In this document: positions 9,308 through 20,400 of the stretch, piece after piece
Layout of the letters: the number at the start of each line of letters is the position of its first letter
Numbering within the stretch: position 1 is the stretch's first letter
Assembly (NCBI GenBank): GCA_016707585.1
Contig: JADJHL010000003.1
Location: 286,405-350,404, forward strand
Length of the DNA: 64,000 nucleotides
From: Ignavibacteriales bacterium
Lineage (GTDB): Bacteria; Bacteroidota; Ignavibacteria; Ignavibacteriales; Ignavibacteriaceae
Reading direction: 5' to 3'
Position numbers and translations under genes: made by a program
Notes under the pieces: model-generated
Databases searched by the model: none
Seen by the model: only the letters and a program-made list of their open reading frames with translations
Told to the model about the DNA's origin: nothing

Positions 9308-11392
9308 ATGAATAGATCAAAAATGTTAAAAATTATTCTCTTGTTTGCAGCTTTGTTTTTACAACATAATTCTGGTTTTTTGCTAGCAAAATCTACAAAC
9401 ACCGCCAAATATTTGGTTTGGACTGATACTTTAACAATTATTAAGCCAGCAAATCACTATCAAAATGAAAATCAATTACTAACATCAATACTCACAAGAT
9501 ATCACTTTAAGGAATTTAGTATAAATGATTCACTTTCAAACATTATTTTTGATAGATATTTAAGTTCTTTGGATCACGGAAAAAATTACTTTCTAGCTGA
9601 AGATATTGAATCATTCAACGGTTTTAAATCAATATTGGATGATAATCTGATTAAAGGTGATGTTCAGTTTTACTATGATTTATTTAATCTATATCTAAAA
9701 AGATTAAATGAACGAATTATATTTATTGATAAATTACTTGACGTTGAATTTGATTACACAATTGATGAATCATATGAATTTGATAGAGACAAATCCGATT
9801 GGGCAAAAGATGAAACAGAGTTAAATGAACTTTGGAGAAAGAGATTAAAAAATGATGCACTTACTCACAAACTTAACGGTAAAGATTGGGAGTTTATCCA
9901 AAAAACTTTAAGAAAAAGATATAAGAATTATGCAGATTTTTTAAACAAGTATAATTCAGAAGATGTTTTTCAACTTGCTATGAATTCTTTCACTCAAGCT
10001 ATTGATCCACACACTAACTATTTATCACCAGTATCTTCAGACAATTTTAAAATTGATATGAGCTTATCGTTAGAAGGAATTGGTGCAAGATTACAGACAG
10101 AAGATGATTATACAAAAGTTGCAGAAATAATTCCCGGTGGTCCGGCAGATAAAAGTGGATTGCTAAAAGCTGACGATAAAATAATAGCCGTTGCTCAGGG
10201 TAATGATGGTGAATTTGAAGATATAATTGGCTGGCGAATTACTGATGCAGTAAAATTAATTCGAGGAACTAAAGGTACTACTGTAAGATTGCAAATAATA
10301 AAGGCTGGAAGTGATTTAAATTCAAAACCTATGGAAATTTCATTAGTGCGTGAAAAAGTAAAACTGGAAGATCAAGCTGCTAAAGGAAGCATTTTGGAAA
10401 TAATTAATGAAGATAAACCTTTTAAAATTGGTGTTATTGATATTCCAAAGTTTTATAATGATTTTGAAGGAAATAGAAACGGTGACAGCAATTCAAAAAG
10501 CACAACCAAAGATGTTAAAAAAATTATTGATTCACTTAAGATAGAAAATATTGATGGATTAGTTATTGATTTAAGGGATGATGGTGGTGGTTCCTTACAA
10601 GAAGCAATTGAGCTTACAGGTTTGTTCATTAAAGATGGACCTGTCGTTCAGGTAAAAAATTCAGATGGAAATGTTGATATTGCAACAGATCCTGATCCAG
10701 GAATATTTTATGATGGACCATTAACTGTGTTAGTAAATCGATTTAGTGCATCTGCTTCAGAAATTTTCGCCGGAGCAATTCAAGATTATGAAAGAGGCTT
10801 TGTTTTAGGCGAGCAAACTTATGGAAAAGGGACTGTACAAAACTTAATTGATTTGAACAGATTATCTTCTAAAAAGAATAATGATTTAGGACAAATAAAA
10901 ATAACTATTGCAAAATTTTATAGAATAAATGGTGGTAGTACACAAAATCTTGGAGTTGTGCCGGATATTTCTTATCCGACTATTATCGATCCTGAAGATT
11001 TTGGGGAAAGTTCTGAACCAAGTGCTTTACCCTGGGACGAAATCAGTTCTACAGACTTTCACAAATTCTCAAACATAAAAAAGTATATTGCAACATTATC
11101 TGAGAAACATCAAAAACGAATTGCAGAGAGTAAAGATTTTAATAATTTGATTAAAGATATTGAAGAGTATAAGATTAATAAAAATAAAACTTCAATCTCA
11201 CTTAACGAAGAAATAAGAAAAATTGAAAAAGAAAAAGAGAAACTAAAAGAGTTGAATAGTGATAATATTGCTAATGATGAGACTCAAATAGTTGAAGATG
11301 AAATACCGATTAAGAATGAGAAAAGTAAAGATTATATTTTAGATGAAACAGCAAAAATACTTACAGATTTTATTTTGTTAACGATTGGTTAG
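9308..11392 (+). CDS. prc: carboxy-terminal processing (tail-specific) protease, Prc type, S41
   Basis: 694 residues with a signal peptide (to about residue 28). An all-helical N-terminal domain typical of Prc (about 45-235) is followed by a PDZ domain (about 240-340, VAEIIPGGPADKSGL) and the S41 catalytic domain. Catalytic Ser484 is in SASASEIFAGAIQD and Lys507 in TYGKGTVQN. A charged C-terminal extension rich in Lys and Glu follows. The family cleaves periplasmic proteins with apolar C-termini and trims envelope enzymes. The last four bases overlap the convergent gene at 11389. Confidence 0.92.
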   Translation: MNRSKMLKIILLFAALFLQHNSGFLLAKSTNTAKYLVWTDTLTIIKPANHYQNENQLLTSILTRYHFKEFSINDSLSNIIFDRYLSSLDHGKNYFLAEDIESFNGFKSILDDNLIKGDVQFYYDLFNLYLKRLNERIIFIDKLLDVEFDYTIDESYEFDRDKSDWAKDETELNELWRKRLKNDALTHKLNGKDWEFIQKTLRKRYKNYADFLNKYNSEDVFQLAMNSFTQAIDPHTNYLSPVSSDNFKIDMSLSLEGIGARLQTEDDYTKVAEIIPGGPADKSGLLKADDKIIAVAQGNDGEFEDIIGWRITDAVKLIRGTKGTTVRLQIIKAGSDLNSKPMEISLVREKVKLEDQAAKGSILEIINEDKPFKIGVIDIPKFYNDFEGNRNGDSNSKSTTKDVKKIIDSLKIENIDGLVIDLRDDGGGSLQEAIELTGLFIKDGPVVQVKNSDGNVDIATDPDPGIFYDGPLTVLVNRFSASASEIFAGAIQDYERGFVLGEQTYGKGTVQNLIDLNRLSSKKNNDLGQIKITIAKFYRINGGSTQNLGVVPDISYPTIIDPEDFGESSEPSALPWDEISSTDFHKFSNIKKYIATLSEKHQKRIAESKDFNNLIKDIEEYKINKNKTSISLNEEIRKIEKEKEKLKELNSDNIANDETQIVEDEIPIKNEKSKDYILDETAKILTDFILLTIG

Positions 11393-12114
11393 ATGTAAGG
11401 ATATAAACCGTTTACAACATCTAAAAGCTTTGATTTTACGATTGGTAATATTGTATCATTAAATGCAAAATCAAGGTCTGTCTCACATACATAAACCATT
11501 GGATCATAGATTGTTTGGGTGTTTTTTACAAACTCATACATCAATTGGCTAGGAGAAAGATCAACCAAGTTTAATGGAATTGATCTAAGCAATTCCATTT
11601 CTAAATATTCAACTGGTTCATCAACCAACCAATTAATCGATAGTTCATAGAGGTAAATTTTATAAACTTTTATTTTATTGTCAGGAATTAATATAAAGCC
11701 TTTGCCCCTATACTTATCTTTATTGCATAAAGTTTTTATTTGAAGATTATCATTTACAAATTCTTTTATAATTTCAGCTTCATCCAATAATTCAATATTT
11801 TCGTTTAATCCCCACTTCACAAAGTCGATAAGTTTATCAAGCTGAAAACTTATTTGATGTGCTTTTTCTAACAGAACCAATTTATCATCTATAAAAGCAC
11901 CTTTAACTTCTTTTTCTAACCAGTATTTTGATTCAATATTTTCGGATAATATATCATTAAACTTATTTTGTAACTGCCACGATTGTTCAATTGCAGGATA
12001 TAATTTATTCTTCCTGATTTCGCTCTGCCATTTGCTTATTGTTTGAAGCAAAGTATATCTGTTAGTTTCCCAATCAGAGCCGCACGATGTTATTTTTGAT
12101 ATATCTAAATTCAT
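11389..12114 (-). CDS. conserved hypothetical cytoplasmic protein
   Basis: The start at 12114 (MNLDISKITSCGSDWETNRY) gives 241 residues. The frame is open further up to 12186 with other possible ATGs at 12135 and 12156, and no Shine-Dalgarno separates them. There is no signal peptide or membrane segment. Helices dominate, with many Trp, Leu and Lys, and the C-terminal 'YDPMVYVCETDLDFAFND' is acidic. I do not recognise the family. It is convergent with the tail protease and stands alone. Confidence 0.75.
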   Translation of the reverse strand: MNLDISKITSCGSDWETNRYTLLQTISKWQSEIRKNKLYPAIEQSWQLQNKFNDILSENIESKYWLEKEVKGAFIDDKLVLLEKAHQISFQLDKLIDFVKWGLNENIELLDEAEIIKEFVNDNLQIKTLCNKDKYRGKGFILIPDNKIKVYKIYLYELSINWLVDEPVEYLEMELLRSIPLNLVDLSPSQLMYEFVKNTQTIYDPMVYVCETDLDFAFNDTILPIVKSKLLDVVNGLYPYI

Positions 12115-12306
12115 TATAAAATTATTTTTCAACATTTTATACAAATGTCGAGCCATGAGCAGAATAATACAGGATTTACGAAGCAATCTAATGTGGTGTT
12201 TTCTTTACTTGCTTTTTATTTGATTTTAGGCTGAAATATCAAATAAATTGTTCGGAAAAATGTGCAGGTAATTTTTTCTTTTAATTTTTGACTTAAATAA
12301 AATAAA

Positions 12307-12336
12307 GGGAAGTAAATTTTTACAAACTCACTTCCC
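12307..12336 (-). terminator. hairpin downstream of the aldehyde dehydrogenase gene
   Basis: GGGAAGT (12307-12313) and ACTTCCC (12330-12336) form a 7-bp stem with a 16-base loop. On the minus strand TTTATTTTATTT follows; on the plus strand seven T follow. It may work both ways, ending the ALDH transcript on the minus strand. Confidence 0.65.
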
Positions 12337-12361
12337 TTTTTTTACAGACAAAACTTGCAAA

Positions 12362-13894
12362 CTAAATTTCGAACTTAATTCCTTGTGCAAGCGGCAAAGC
12401 TGTTCCGTAGTTGATAGTATTGGTTTGCCTTCTCATATATGTTTTCCAAGAATCAGAACCGGATTCTCTACCGCCACCGGTTTCTTTTTCACCACCAAAA
12501 GCGCCACCGATTTCTGCACCTGAAGTTCCGATATTAACATTTGCAATTCCACAATCAGAACCTTCTGCAGATAAAAACATTTCTGCTTCTCTCATGTTAT
12601 TTGTAAATATTGAAGATGATAAACCCTGTACAACTCCATTTTGCAATGCAATTGCATTCTTAACATCACCGGAATATTTTATTAAATATAAAATTGGAGC
12701 AAATGTTTCTTCTTGCACAATCTTATAATGATTTTCTGCTTCCACAATTGCAGGCACAACATAAGATCCAGATTTATAATTTTCACCTTCAAGAACTTGT
12801 CCACCATAAATTACTTTTCCACCTTCTTCAACTGCTAATTTTAAAGCATTGTTAAAATCTTTAACTGCATTTTTATCGATAAGTGGACCAACGTGATTTT
12901 TTTCATCCAATGGATTACCAATTTTTAATCCACCATAAGCTTTTGTTAAAGATTCTTTTACTTTGTCATAAATAGATTCGTGAACAATAAGTCTTCTTGT
13001 AGATGTACATCTTTGTCCAGCAGTTCCAACAGCACCAAATACTACTGCTGGCATTGCCATTTTAAGATCGACTTCTGGAGTCATAATAATTGCATTATTG
13101 CCACCAAGTTCTAATATCGCACGACCAAACCGTTTTGCTATAACTTCACCAGCGTGTCTTCCAACATTTGTTGAACCCGTAACAGAGATTAATGGAATAC
13201 GATTATCGTTTAAAATCTTTTCACCAATTGTAGATCCTTTACCAACTATTAAAGTAAATATTCCTTCTGGCAATTTATTTTCAACAAGAACATCTTTAAT
13301 AATATTTTGGCAAGCGATTGCAGATAGCGGAACTTTTGAAGAAGGTTTCCAGATATTTACATCACCGCAAACAGCAGCTAACATTGCATTCCAGGCCCAA
13401 ACAGCTACTGGAAAATTGAATGCTGAAATTGTACAAACAATTCCAAGCGGATGATATTGATCATACATTCTATGCATTGGTCTTTCTGATTGCATTGTAA
13501 AACCATAAAGTTGTCTTGATTGTCCAACCGCAAAATCACAGATATCAATCATCTCCTGAACTTCACCCATTCCTTCTTGTAAAGATTTTCCCATTTCAAA
13601 TGAAACCAAAGAACCTAAATCTTTTTTATACTCACGAAGTTTGTTTCCTATTTGTCTTACGATTTCACCTCTTTTAGGTGCTGGTACTGTTCTCCAATAT
13701 TTAAATGCTTCTTCAGAGGATTTTAATAATTTGCCAAGATCATTTTCTGATGCTTGGTAAACCGAAGCTATATATTCTCCTGTTGCTGGTGAATATATTT
13801 TAAGTTCACCCTGATCAGTTGTTTCATTCCAAACTGTTCCTGTTGATGATCCAAAGTTCTTTTCTTTAATACCAAGTTTTTTTAAGAATTCCAT
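12362..13894 (-). CDS. amaB: L-2-aminoadipate-6-semialdehyde dehydrogenase (ALDH7/antiquitin family)
   Basis: 510 residues, the normal length. The family is shown by ELGGNNAIIM (the general-base Glu), GQRCTSTRRL with catalytic Cys296, and the antiquitin-like C-terminus FGGEKETGGGRESGSD. ALDH7 enzymes oxidise aminoadipate semialdehyde to 2-aminoadipate with NAD(P). The L-lysine 6-transaminase gene 7 kb away (20903) makes exactly this substrate, which supports lysine catabolism. An Rrf2 regulator lies immediately upstream (20 bases), probably in the same transcript. Confidence 0.9.
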   Translation of the reverse strand: MEFLKKLGIKEKNFGSSTGTVWNETTDQGELKIYSPATGEYIASVYQASENDLGKLLKSSEEAFKYWRTVPAPKRGEIVRQIGNKLREYKKDLGSLVSFEMGKSLQEGMGEVQEMIDICDFAVGQSRQLYGFTMQSERPMHRMYDQYHPLGIVCTISAFNFPVAVWAWNAMLAAVCGDVNIWKPSSKVPLSAIACQNIIKDVLVENKLPEGIFTLIVGKGSTIGEKILNDNRIPLISVTGSTNVGRHAGEVIAKRFGRAILELGGNNAIIMTPEVDLKMAMPAVVFGAVGTAGQRCTSTRRLIVHESIYDKVKESLTKAYGGLKIGNPLDEKNHVGPLIDKNAVKDFNNALKLAVEEGGKVIYGGQVLEGENYKSGSYVVPAIVEAENHYKIVQEETFAPILYLIKYSGDVKNAIALQNGVVQGLSSSIFTNNMREAEMFLSAEGSDCGIANVNIGTSGAEIGGAFGGEKETGGGRESGSDSWKTYMRRQTNTINYGTALPLAQGIKFEI

Positions 13895-13914
13895 TTTGTT
13901 GCTCCATAAATGAT

Positions 13915-14328
13915 TTAATTAATTTTATCTAGAATATTTTTTAGTGTTATATCTGTCATTTTATTTTCTATTTCAACCTGGATATCAGAAAATAAATTAA
14001 GAAAAAAGTAATTTACTTTTTGTGAATGGCTATTTTTTTTGGAATTATCATCATTAACATTTAAATAAAACGCTTTTCTGTCTTCAATGGCGCAATATAT
14101 TTCTTGTAAATGAATTTGATTTGGAGGTTTATTAAGTGTAAATCCACCTAACATCCCGCTATCACTTTTAACAATTCCTGCTTTACCTAATAAGGATAAT
14201 AATCTTCTTAATTTAGATGCATTTATTCCAACTGCATCAGCAATCTCAGTACTATTTTTAGGTTTGTTTTCTAAAGCAAGAAAAGATAAAGCTTTTACAG
14301 AAGTAGATAATTTTGTTGATGCTGACAT
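13915..14328 (-). CDS. Rrf2-family transcriptional regulator
   Basis: 137 residues. The winged-helix region has the family pattern: 'STEIADAVGINASKLRRLLSLL' for the recognition helix and 'SGMLGGFTLNKP' for the wing. Only one Cys is present (IYCAIED), so the three-Cys iron-sulfur site of IscR/NsrR-like members is missing; the signal is probably not an Fe-S cluster. It sits directly upstream of the ALDH7 gene on the same strand, behind a strong inverted repeat that is likely its own operator. Regulation of lysine catabolism is inferred from this context. Confidence 0.88.
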   Translation of the reverse strand: MSASTKLSTSVKALSFLALENKPKNSTEIADAVGINASKLRRLLSLLGKAGIVKSDSGMLGGFTLNKPPNQIHLQEIYCAIEDRKAFYLNVNDDNSKKNSHSQKVNYFFLNLFSDIQVEIENKMTDITLKNILDKIN

Positions 14329-14341
14329 AAAATATTATAAT

Positions 14342-14360
14342 TGTTACTGTAAGTGTAACA
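14342..14360. promoter_or_regulatory. probable Rrf2 operator
   Basis: TGTTAC (14342-14347), seven spacer bases, GTAACA (14355-14360): a 19-base dyad 14 bases upstream of the rrf2 start, close to TATATAAT. The size and TGTTAC half-sites fit operators of this regulator class. Autoregulation of the rrf2-ALDH7 unit is inferred. I saw no second full copy upstream of the transaminase. Confidence 0.6.
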
Positions 14361-14383
14361 TATATAATATTAAAATCCAAACA

Positions 14384-14410
14384 TAAAAAAAGCCGCCCAA
14401 AAGGACGGCT
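14384..14410 (-). terminator. Rho-independent terminator of the giant surface-protein gene
   Basis: On the minus strand AGCCGTCC-TTTT-GGGCGGCT (14410-14391) forms a GC-rich stem with one mismatch and is followed by seven T. It lies 25 bases past the stop at 14435. Confidence 0.88.
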
Positions 14411-14434
14411 TATATAAATCTAAAGTTTCTACTT

Positions 14435-17400
14435 TTACTTAACGAGCATCATCTTTTTAACAGAATTGAATTTCTGCAATCCATCTAAAGATTTAGCTTC
14501 TATTGTATAAATATAAACTCCGGAAGCAAGACTGCTTGCATTCCAGCTAATATTATGATATCCAACTTCTTTAACCTGATCAAATATAACTTCAACTTGT
14601 TCACCTATTAGATTGTAAACGGCTATACGAACATTACTATCAAAAGGTAAAGCAAATTTAATTGTTGTACTTGGATTAAATGGGTTAGGATAATTTTGGA
14701 ACAATGTATATTCTTTTGGTGTAAAGTCAACTTCAACTGAAGCAACTTTTGAATATGAGAATGTACCATCAAAATCGATTTGTTTTAATCGATATTGAAT
14801 TGTTCCCTGGAATGATTCATACTTAAATTTATCAACAAATGAATAATCAGTTTTTTCGGTTGTTGTTCCCTTACCTTCAATAAATGCAACCTTCTGCCAT
14901 TCACCATCTAACTTACGCTCTAAATTAAAGCCGCTGTTATTTAGTTCTGTAGCAGTTGACCATACAACTGAAATCTGATTATCTGTTCCAACACTTGCTG
15001 CAAATGAAGTTAATTCAACTGGGATTATTGTTGTTGTTGTAGCTTCATTACTGTATAAAGATTCACCAGTACCACTATAAGCTTTTACTCTGTAGGTATA
15101 AGTAGTAAAAGGTGTTCTGCCTGAATCTATATATGCTACAACATTAACACCAACACTATCTATAACTACATAAGGATCAACACTTAAAGTATCTCCATTT
15201 TTTCTTTCAAGGATAAATCCAAGTTCGTTTGTGGAATTATCTGTCCAGCTAAGACTTACTCTAAATGTATCAGCAACAGCTATAAGATCAGTTGGAGCAT
15301 TTAATGGAACCATACCTGCAAATTCATCTGCACCAATATCTGGAGTAGATAAGTTACGTGCTTGTCCATCAATATCAGTTGTTACCGATGCAATTGGTGT
15401 TCCAGCTGATTCTAATAATGTACCTGTTCCATCAGCAATATGAAGATCACTTGCTGTTGTAAAAGGAGCGGTAACATTTAAAGTATTAGCATCTAAACTA
15501 GAAGCAACTTGCCAGTTAGCCAAAGTTTTTGTTGCTGCTGTATTCCAGTAACCAATATTTCCTATTGTATCTGCCTGGAAGAAATCATTGTAATCTGATA
15601 CCAATGTTCCTAATGCACCTGCTCTATAAATACAGTAAGATGGGAAATTTATTTCATCAGAATGAACAATATTATTTTTAACAATGTTTGTTCCATTTGC
15701 AACATACAATCCTGAATATAGAACTGTACCTGTTCCAGGCACTAATGTCAAATCAGGCATATAGATTGAGTTATGAAATACGTTCGCTTTAACCAATGCA
15801 CCTTGCAGTCTAATTCCAATTAGAATAATATTTGGATTTGATGTAGCTGTTGTTGTAGTGAAACCAGAAATCATATTATTATAAATATTATAGGTTCCTC
15901 TTGAACCAGCTTCTATACCAATTATTCCGAATCCTGCACCAGAATTTGCAGTAGAAAGTAATGTTATCTGGTTGTTATATATATTGGTTATGTTTAATGA
16001 ATCACCAATTGTAAATCCCCAAATACCATAACTTAAACTACCGCTTTGGGTTTGATTTACTCTTACTTTATTGTTGTAAACATCAGTATTACCGGCATAA
16101 TTTAAGAATATACCACGTGTTCTTGCAAAAACGTCGTTATTTCTAAAAATCATTCCGGTTGGAAATGTTGTTGGCGTACCGCTATTAGAAATAGCTATAC
16201 CTTGAGCAGCATTACCAAATGTGTTCGTCACTGAACAGTTTTCAATGATTATACTATCTGGTGTCCAACTAGAAGGTGTAAAAAATCTATTTGTTATAGA
16301 TATTCCATAACTAACAGATTGGTTTGTTTGAACCGTAACATTTTTAATTGTACAATTATTTACATCTCCAATTATTCTAATTGGATTTGTATTTCCATTT
16401 ATTCCTGTAGCAGTTACAAAAACTAAGTCTCTGGTTGTACCATCAACTGTATTAGAACCATCGATAATAATATTTTCTGTAGTTACTAATCCATAATTTG
16501 TTGCAGAAGTAATTGTAAGAGTTGGTGTACCTAATACTAAGCCACCTGAAACACCAACGTTATCTGCAACCTGGGTAAATGTAATTGTATCAACAGTACC
16601 TGTATATGGTTTAAATGTTACCGTAAATGCCCCTGGATCTATACCAATACTTGAGTTTGTAGGCTCAACTAAATTACTTGTAATGTAAAATGTTGTATTA
16701 CCAGAAACATTAAAAGTATTTAAAGTATCACAAGCTTCTTTTAATGTAGCAAATTGTGGATCTGATCCACCAGGACCTGAACCAGCAACACCAACATAAT
16801 AGTTACCTGATAAAGCTGTAGTTGAATTTATACCGTTAAATTCATCAGCACCAATATCTGGTTTTGTTACATTTCTTGTTTGTCCATCAATATCAGTAGT
16901 AATTCCAGCAATTGGAGTTCCTGCTGATTCCAGAACTGTTAGTGAACCATTTGGAACATGCAAATCATTTTCAGAACTAAATGCTGTAGAACCACTAACA
17001 GAATTTAAATCTTTTGCAGTTGCAATTTTCCAGGCAGCTAAATCAACTTGATCTGCACCTAAATATCCAACATATGGGCTTACACCATTTACAAAATAAT
17101 CGTTATAGTTTATATCTGTATATGCTGTATTAGCACTTTCAGAATATACACCATAAGTTAAATTTGCCATTGTTGAACCTGGATATGAACCCATAGAATT
17201 TTGGAATGCATTATTTCTAATATCCAGTTGGGTGACTCCTGTGGCAACAGAAACACAACTACTTCTTCCATTATATAATGTACCTCTACCGAGTGTATTG
17301 CCAGTCATATAAACAGAATTAAAGAACATATTTATGTTTCCACCTGTAGCAATATAAATACCGGATGGTGTGTAAGTTAAACCTGTTGCATCACCATCAG

Positions 17401-20400
17401 ATTTAATATTTGAAATAAAATTATTTGATATTTCTGTAACCGTGGTTGCATCAGATCCAAAACGAATTCCGAAACATCCAAAACCACCTGTACCTGTATA
17501 ATAAAAATCATGTATTAAATTTTTACGAACTTTAGCATTTGTTGTACCAGTACTTAACAAAATTCCATACTGACTTGTACTTGAATTACCAGCAGCTTCA
17601 CCAAAAATTTCATTATTTGTAATAACTAGATTATCGGTATTAGCACTAAGAACGCCACCAACTTTCAATGGCTCAGTAACATCACCAATAATGTTACCAG
17701 AGATCAAACCATTATTAGATGTGTTGCCCAAAATACCTGAGAATTGAATTGCAGTTTTAGAGTTTTGAATTTTATTATTTATGAAAGAAGTATTATTAAA
17801 ACCACCTCCACCAGCATTTAAAAACAATCCATAGCTGTTTGTTGGTGTTGGAGAACCTTTTATGATACAATTTTTTACTGTATTGTTTGTTGCACCTTTT
17901 GTACCATTATGGAATAGGGCTACAACAATATTAAATGTACCACCAGTATAAGTATTTACAATAGATAAATCCCTGGTAGTTCCACCTATTGTATTTGAAC
18001 CATCAAATGTAATGTAATCACTACCATTTAATCCAAATACCCATTGAGCTGTATTACCAGTTATTACGCTTGTAACACTAGTGTTTGGTTTAAATGTTAC
18101 AGTGTTCGTAGCTGTAGGCAAATTTTCATTTGCAATGCTAACTGTGATTGGAAAAGTCTCACCAGTTGAGTAAGAAGAATCAGTTAATAAAAATGTAACT
18201 GGTCCTGAAACTCCACGTAAATTTAAATCGTTTACTGATGCTGTAATAGTTGAATAAACACCTTCAATACCATCAGGGAAATTCATTTCAGGGTGTTCAA
18301 CTTTTTTCACATATAAATCACCAATAAAAGGTTTGCCATTTTCCACTGGAATCCAGGTAGTTTCTTCAACTTCAACTAATTTAGATTTTACTTCTAAATC
18401 TGAATTTGCTCCTGAATTCCCTCTCTCATCATTTATATTATTGATAGCATCAGGAACTTCAACCATTCTTTTTCTTGTAGATCTTTCAAAAGAAATATCT
18501 CTACCAGAAATTTTATTGAACATAGCCAATCCAACTGTATATGAGCCACTTAGTGGTAAATTTACAATTAAATATTGTGCTGCTGTAGCTGGTGGTGTAG
18601 TTCCCGGAGGGTTACTTCCAGATCCACCAGAAGGGCTTGTGCCAGCATTTGAATAAAAATCTTGAGCAGCAACGTAGTAATGAACTGTATCACCTACAGC
18701 TACACCACCAATTAATGAATAATTAAATGTAAAGTTATAATCACTACCAACAACTGTTGTAGCATTAACATTGCTATAAATACCAAGAGCGCCTTTTTTC
18801 ATATAAAGTCTTGGTGAATTAGCGGCAGTATCAATTCCACTTACATCAGTAATGTTAGCTGTTAGAGAAACACTTGTTGTGTTACTTGTATTTATTAAAG
18901 CTGTATATGTTATGGCTGGGGCAACCAAGTCTAGCGGTGTACCAGCAAATTCATCTGCACCTATATCAGGTGTGGATGCATCTCTGGTATCTCCTTCAAA
19001 ATCTAAAGTAACTGAAGTAACTGGGGTTCCGCCAGCTTCTAACTGAGATGGAATAACCGTATCAATTTTAAGCCCTGCAACATAATTTGGATTTTGGGAA
19101 ACACTACTTACATCTGCAAGAACAACGCTTTTCCAACCACTTAGTGTAGTCTGATTTCCTGCCACTAAACCGGTTGTAGTTCCTAGAACGCCACCTGTAC
19201 CATCAGCAAAGTAATCGTTGTTATTTATTGAAGTAAAGGTCGTATTGTTTACAGATATTCCCCAATGTGTTCCGGTTCCACCACTGTTAGTTCGGGCATT
19301 GTAAAAAATATTATTTTTCAGATTAATAAAATTACTGACCTCTTTACGGAATGCAGCAGAGTTAGAACTTCCTGCTGATGCATCTCCATCTACTAAAACT
19401 GAATTGTAATAGATGTTGAATAATGATCCCGATAATGCATTATCCCTAAGTCCATAAATAGGAAAAGTAGTGGCAGTAATTGCATTTCCTAATTGTATTC
19501 TATTATTATGTACGGCTATTGCTGAACCCGTACTATTTCCATTATATAAGTATAATCCATTTGCTGCGGTTAAACCATTTGTTAGCTGGATTAAATATAT
19601 ATAATTGTTATAAATTGCTGTTCCAGCAGAAGCTGTGGAACTGAAATAAATTGCAGAAAATTCGGTTGTTGTAGGTTGTGTAATAGTTTTAGTATGATAA
19701 AATCTATTTCCATAAAGCTGTAATCCTGGAAATCCACCAGTATGATTTATACCTCTTGCGTAAAAATCAGTTATTTCGTTATTTCTAACTACAATTCCTG
19801 TATTTCCAACATTTGATGCACTTGCAAGTGTAATTCCATATCCGCGAGTTCTAATTGATGTATCCGCTGTACTAGTTATATAATTTTCTTCGATTGTAAT
19901 GTTACTAATTGTATTTGTAGTATTTCCTGTAATCTGGAAAACACCACCAGTTGTATTAGCAGCCTCGCCAACCATTTTAAGATAACGAAGATTTACGCCA
20001 ATCATACTATTAGTTGTATTATCAAGTCTTACAGCCATTTGGCCCAAACCAGAAGTTGTACCACCAGTACAGGTTATTACCCAATCTTTACCAGTTCCAA
20101 CTCCGCCAGCTCTACCATCAAGAGTAATATAATTACCAGTAATCTTAATTGCGTGTTGGTTAGGTGATGCAGCGCCAGCTATTGTTGTGTTTATTAGAGT
20201 TCCTGTAGCTGGTCTAAATGTAACACTTAATGTTGAACTTGTTCCAGTTATAACAGGTATAGTTACCGGGGCTAATTCACCAGGATAACCACTTGCAAGT
20301 TCCATTATAACTTCTCCCGAACCGGTAACTCCATTTACAGTTAAATAAGCAACTGCTGAAGTTAAATTGTTAAAAGATGTGGGAGGATTTTCAACGCCAT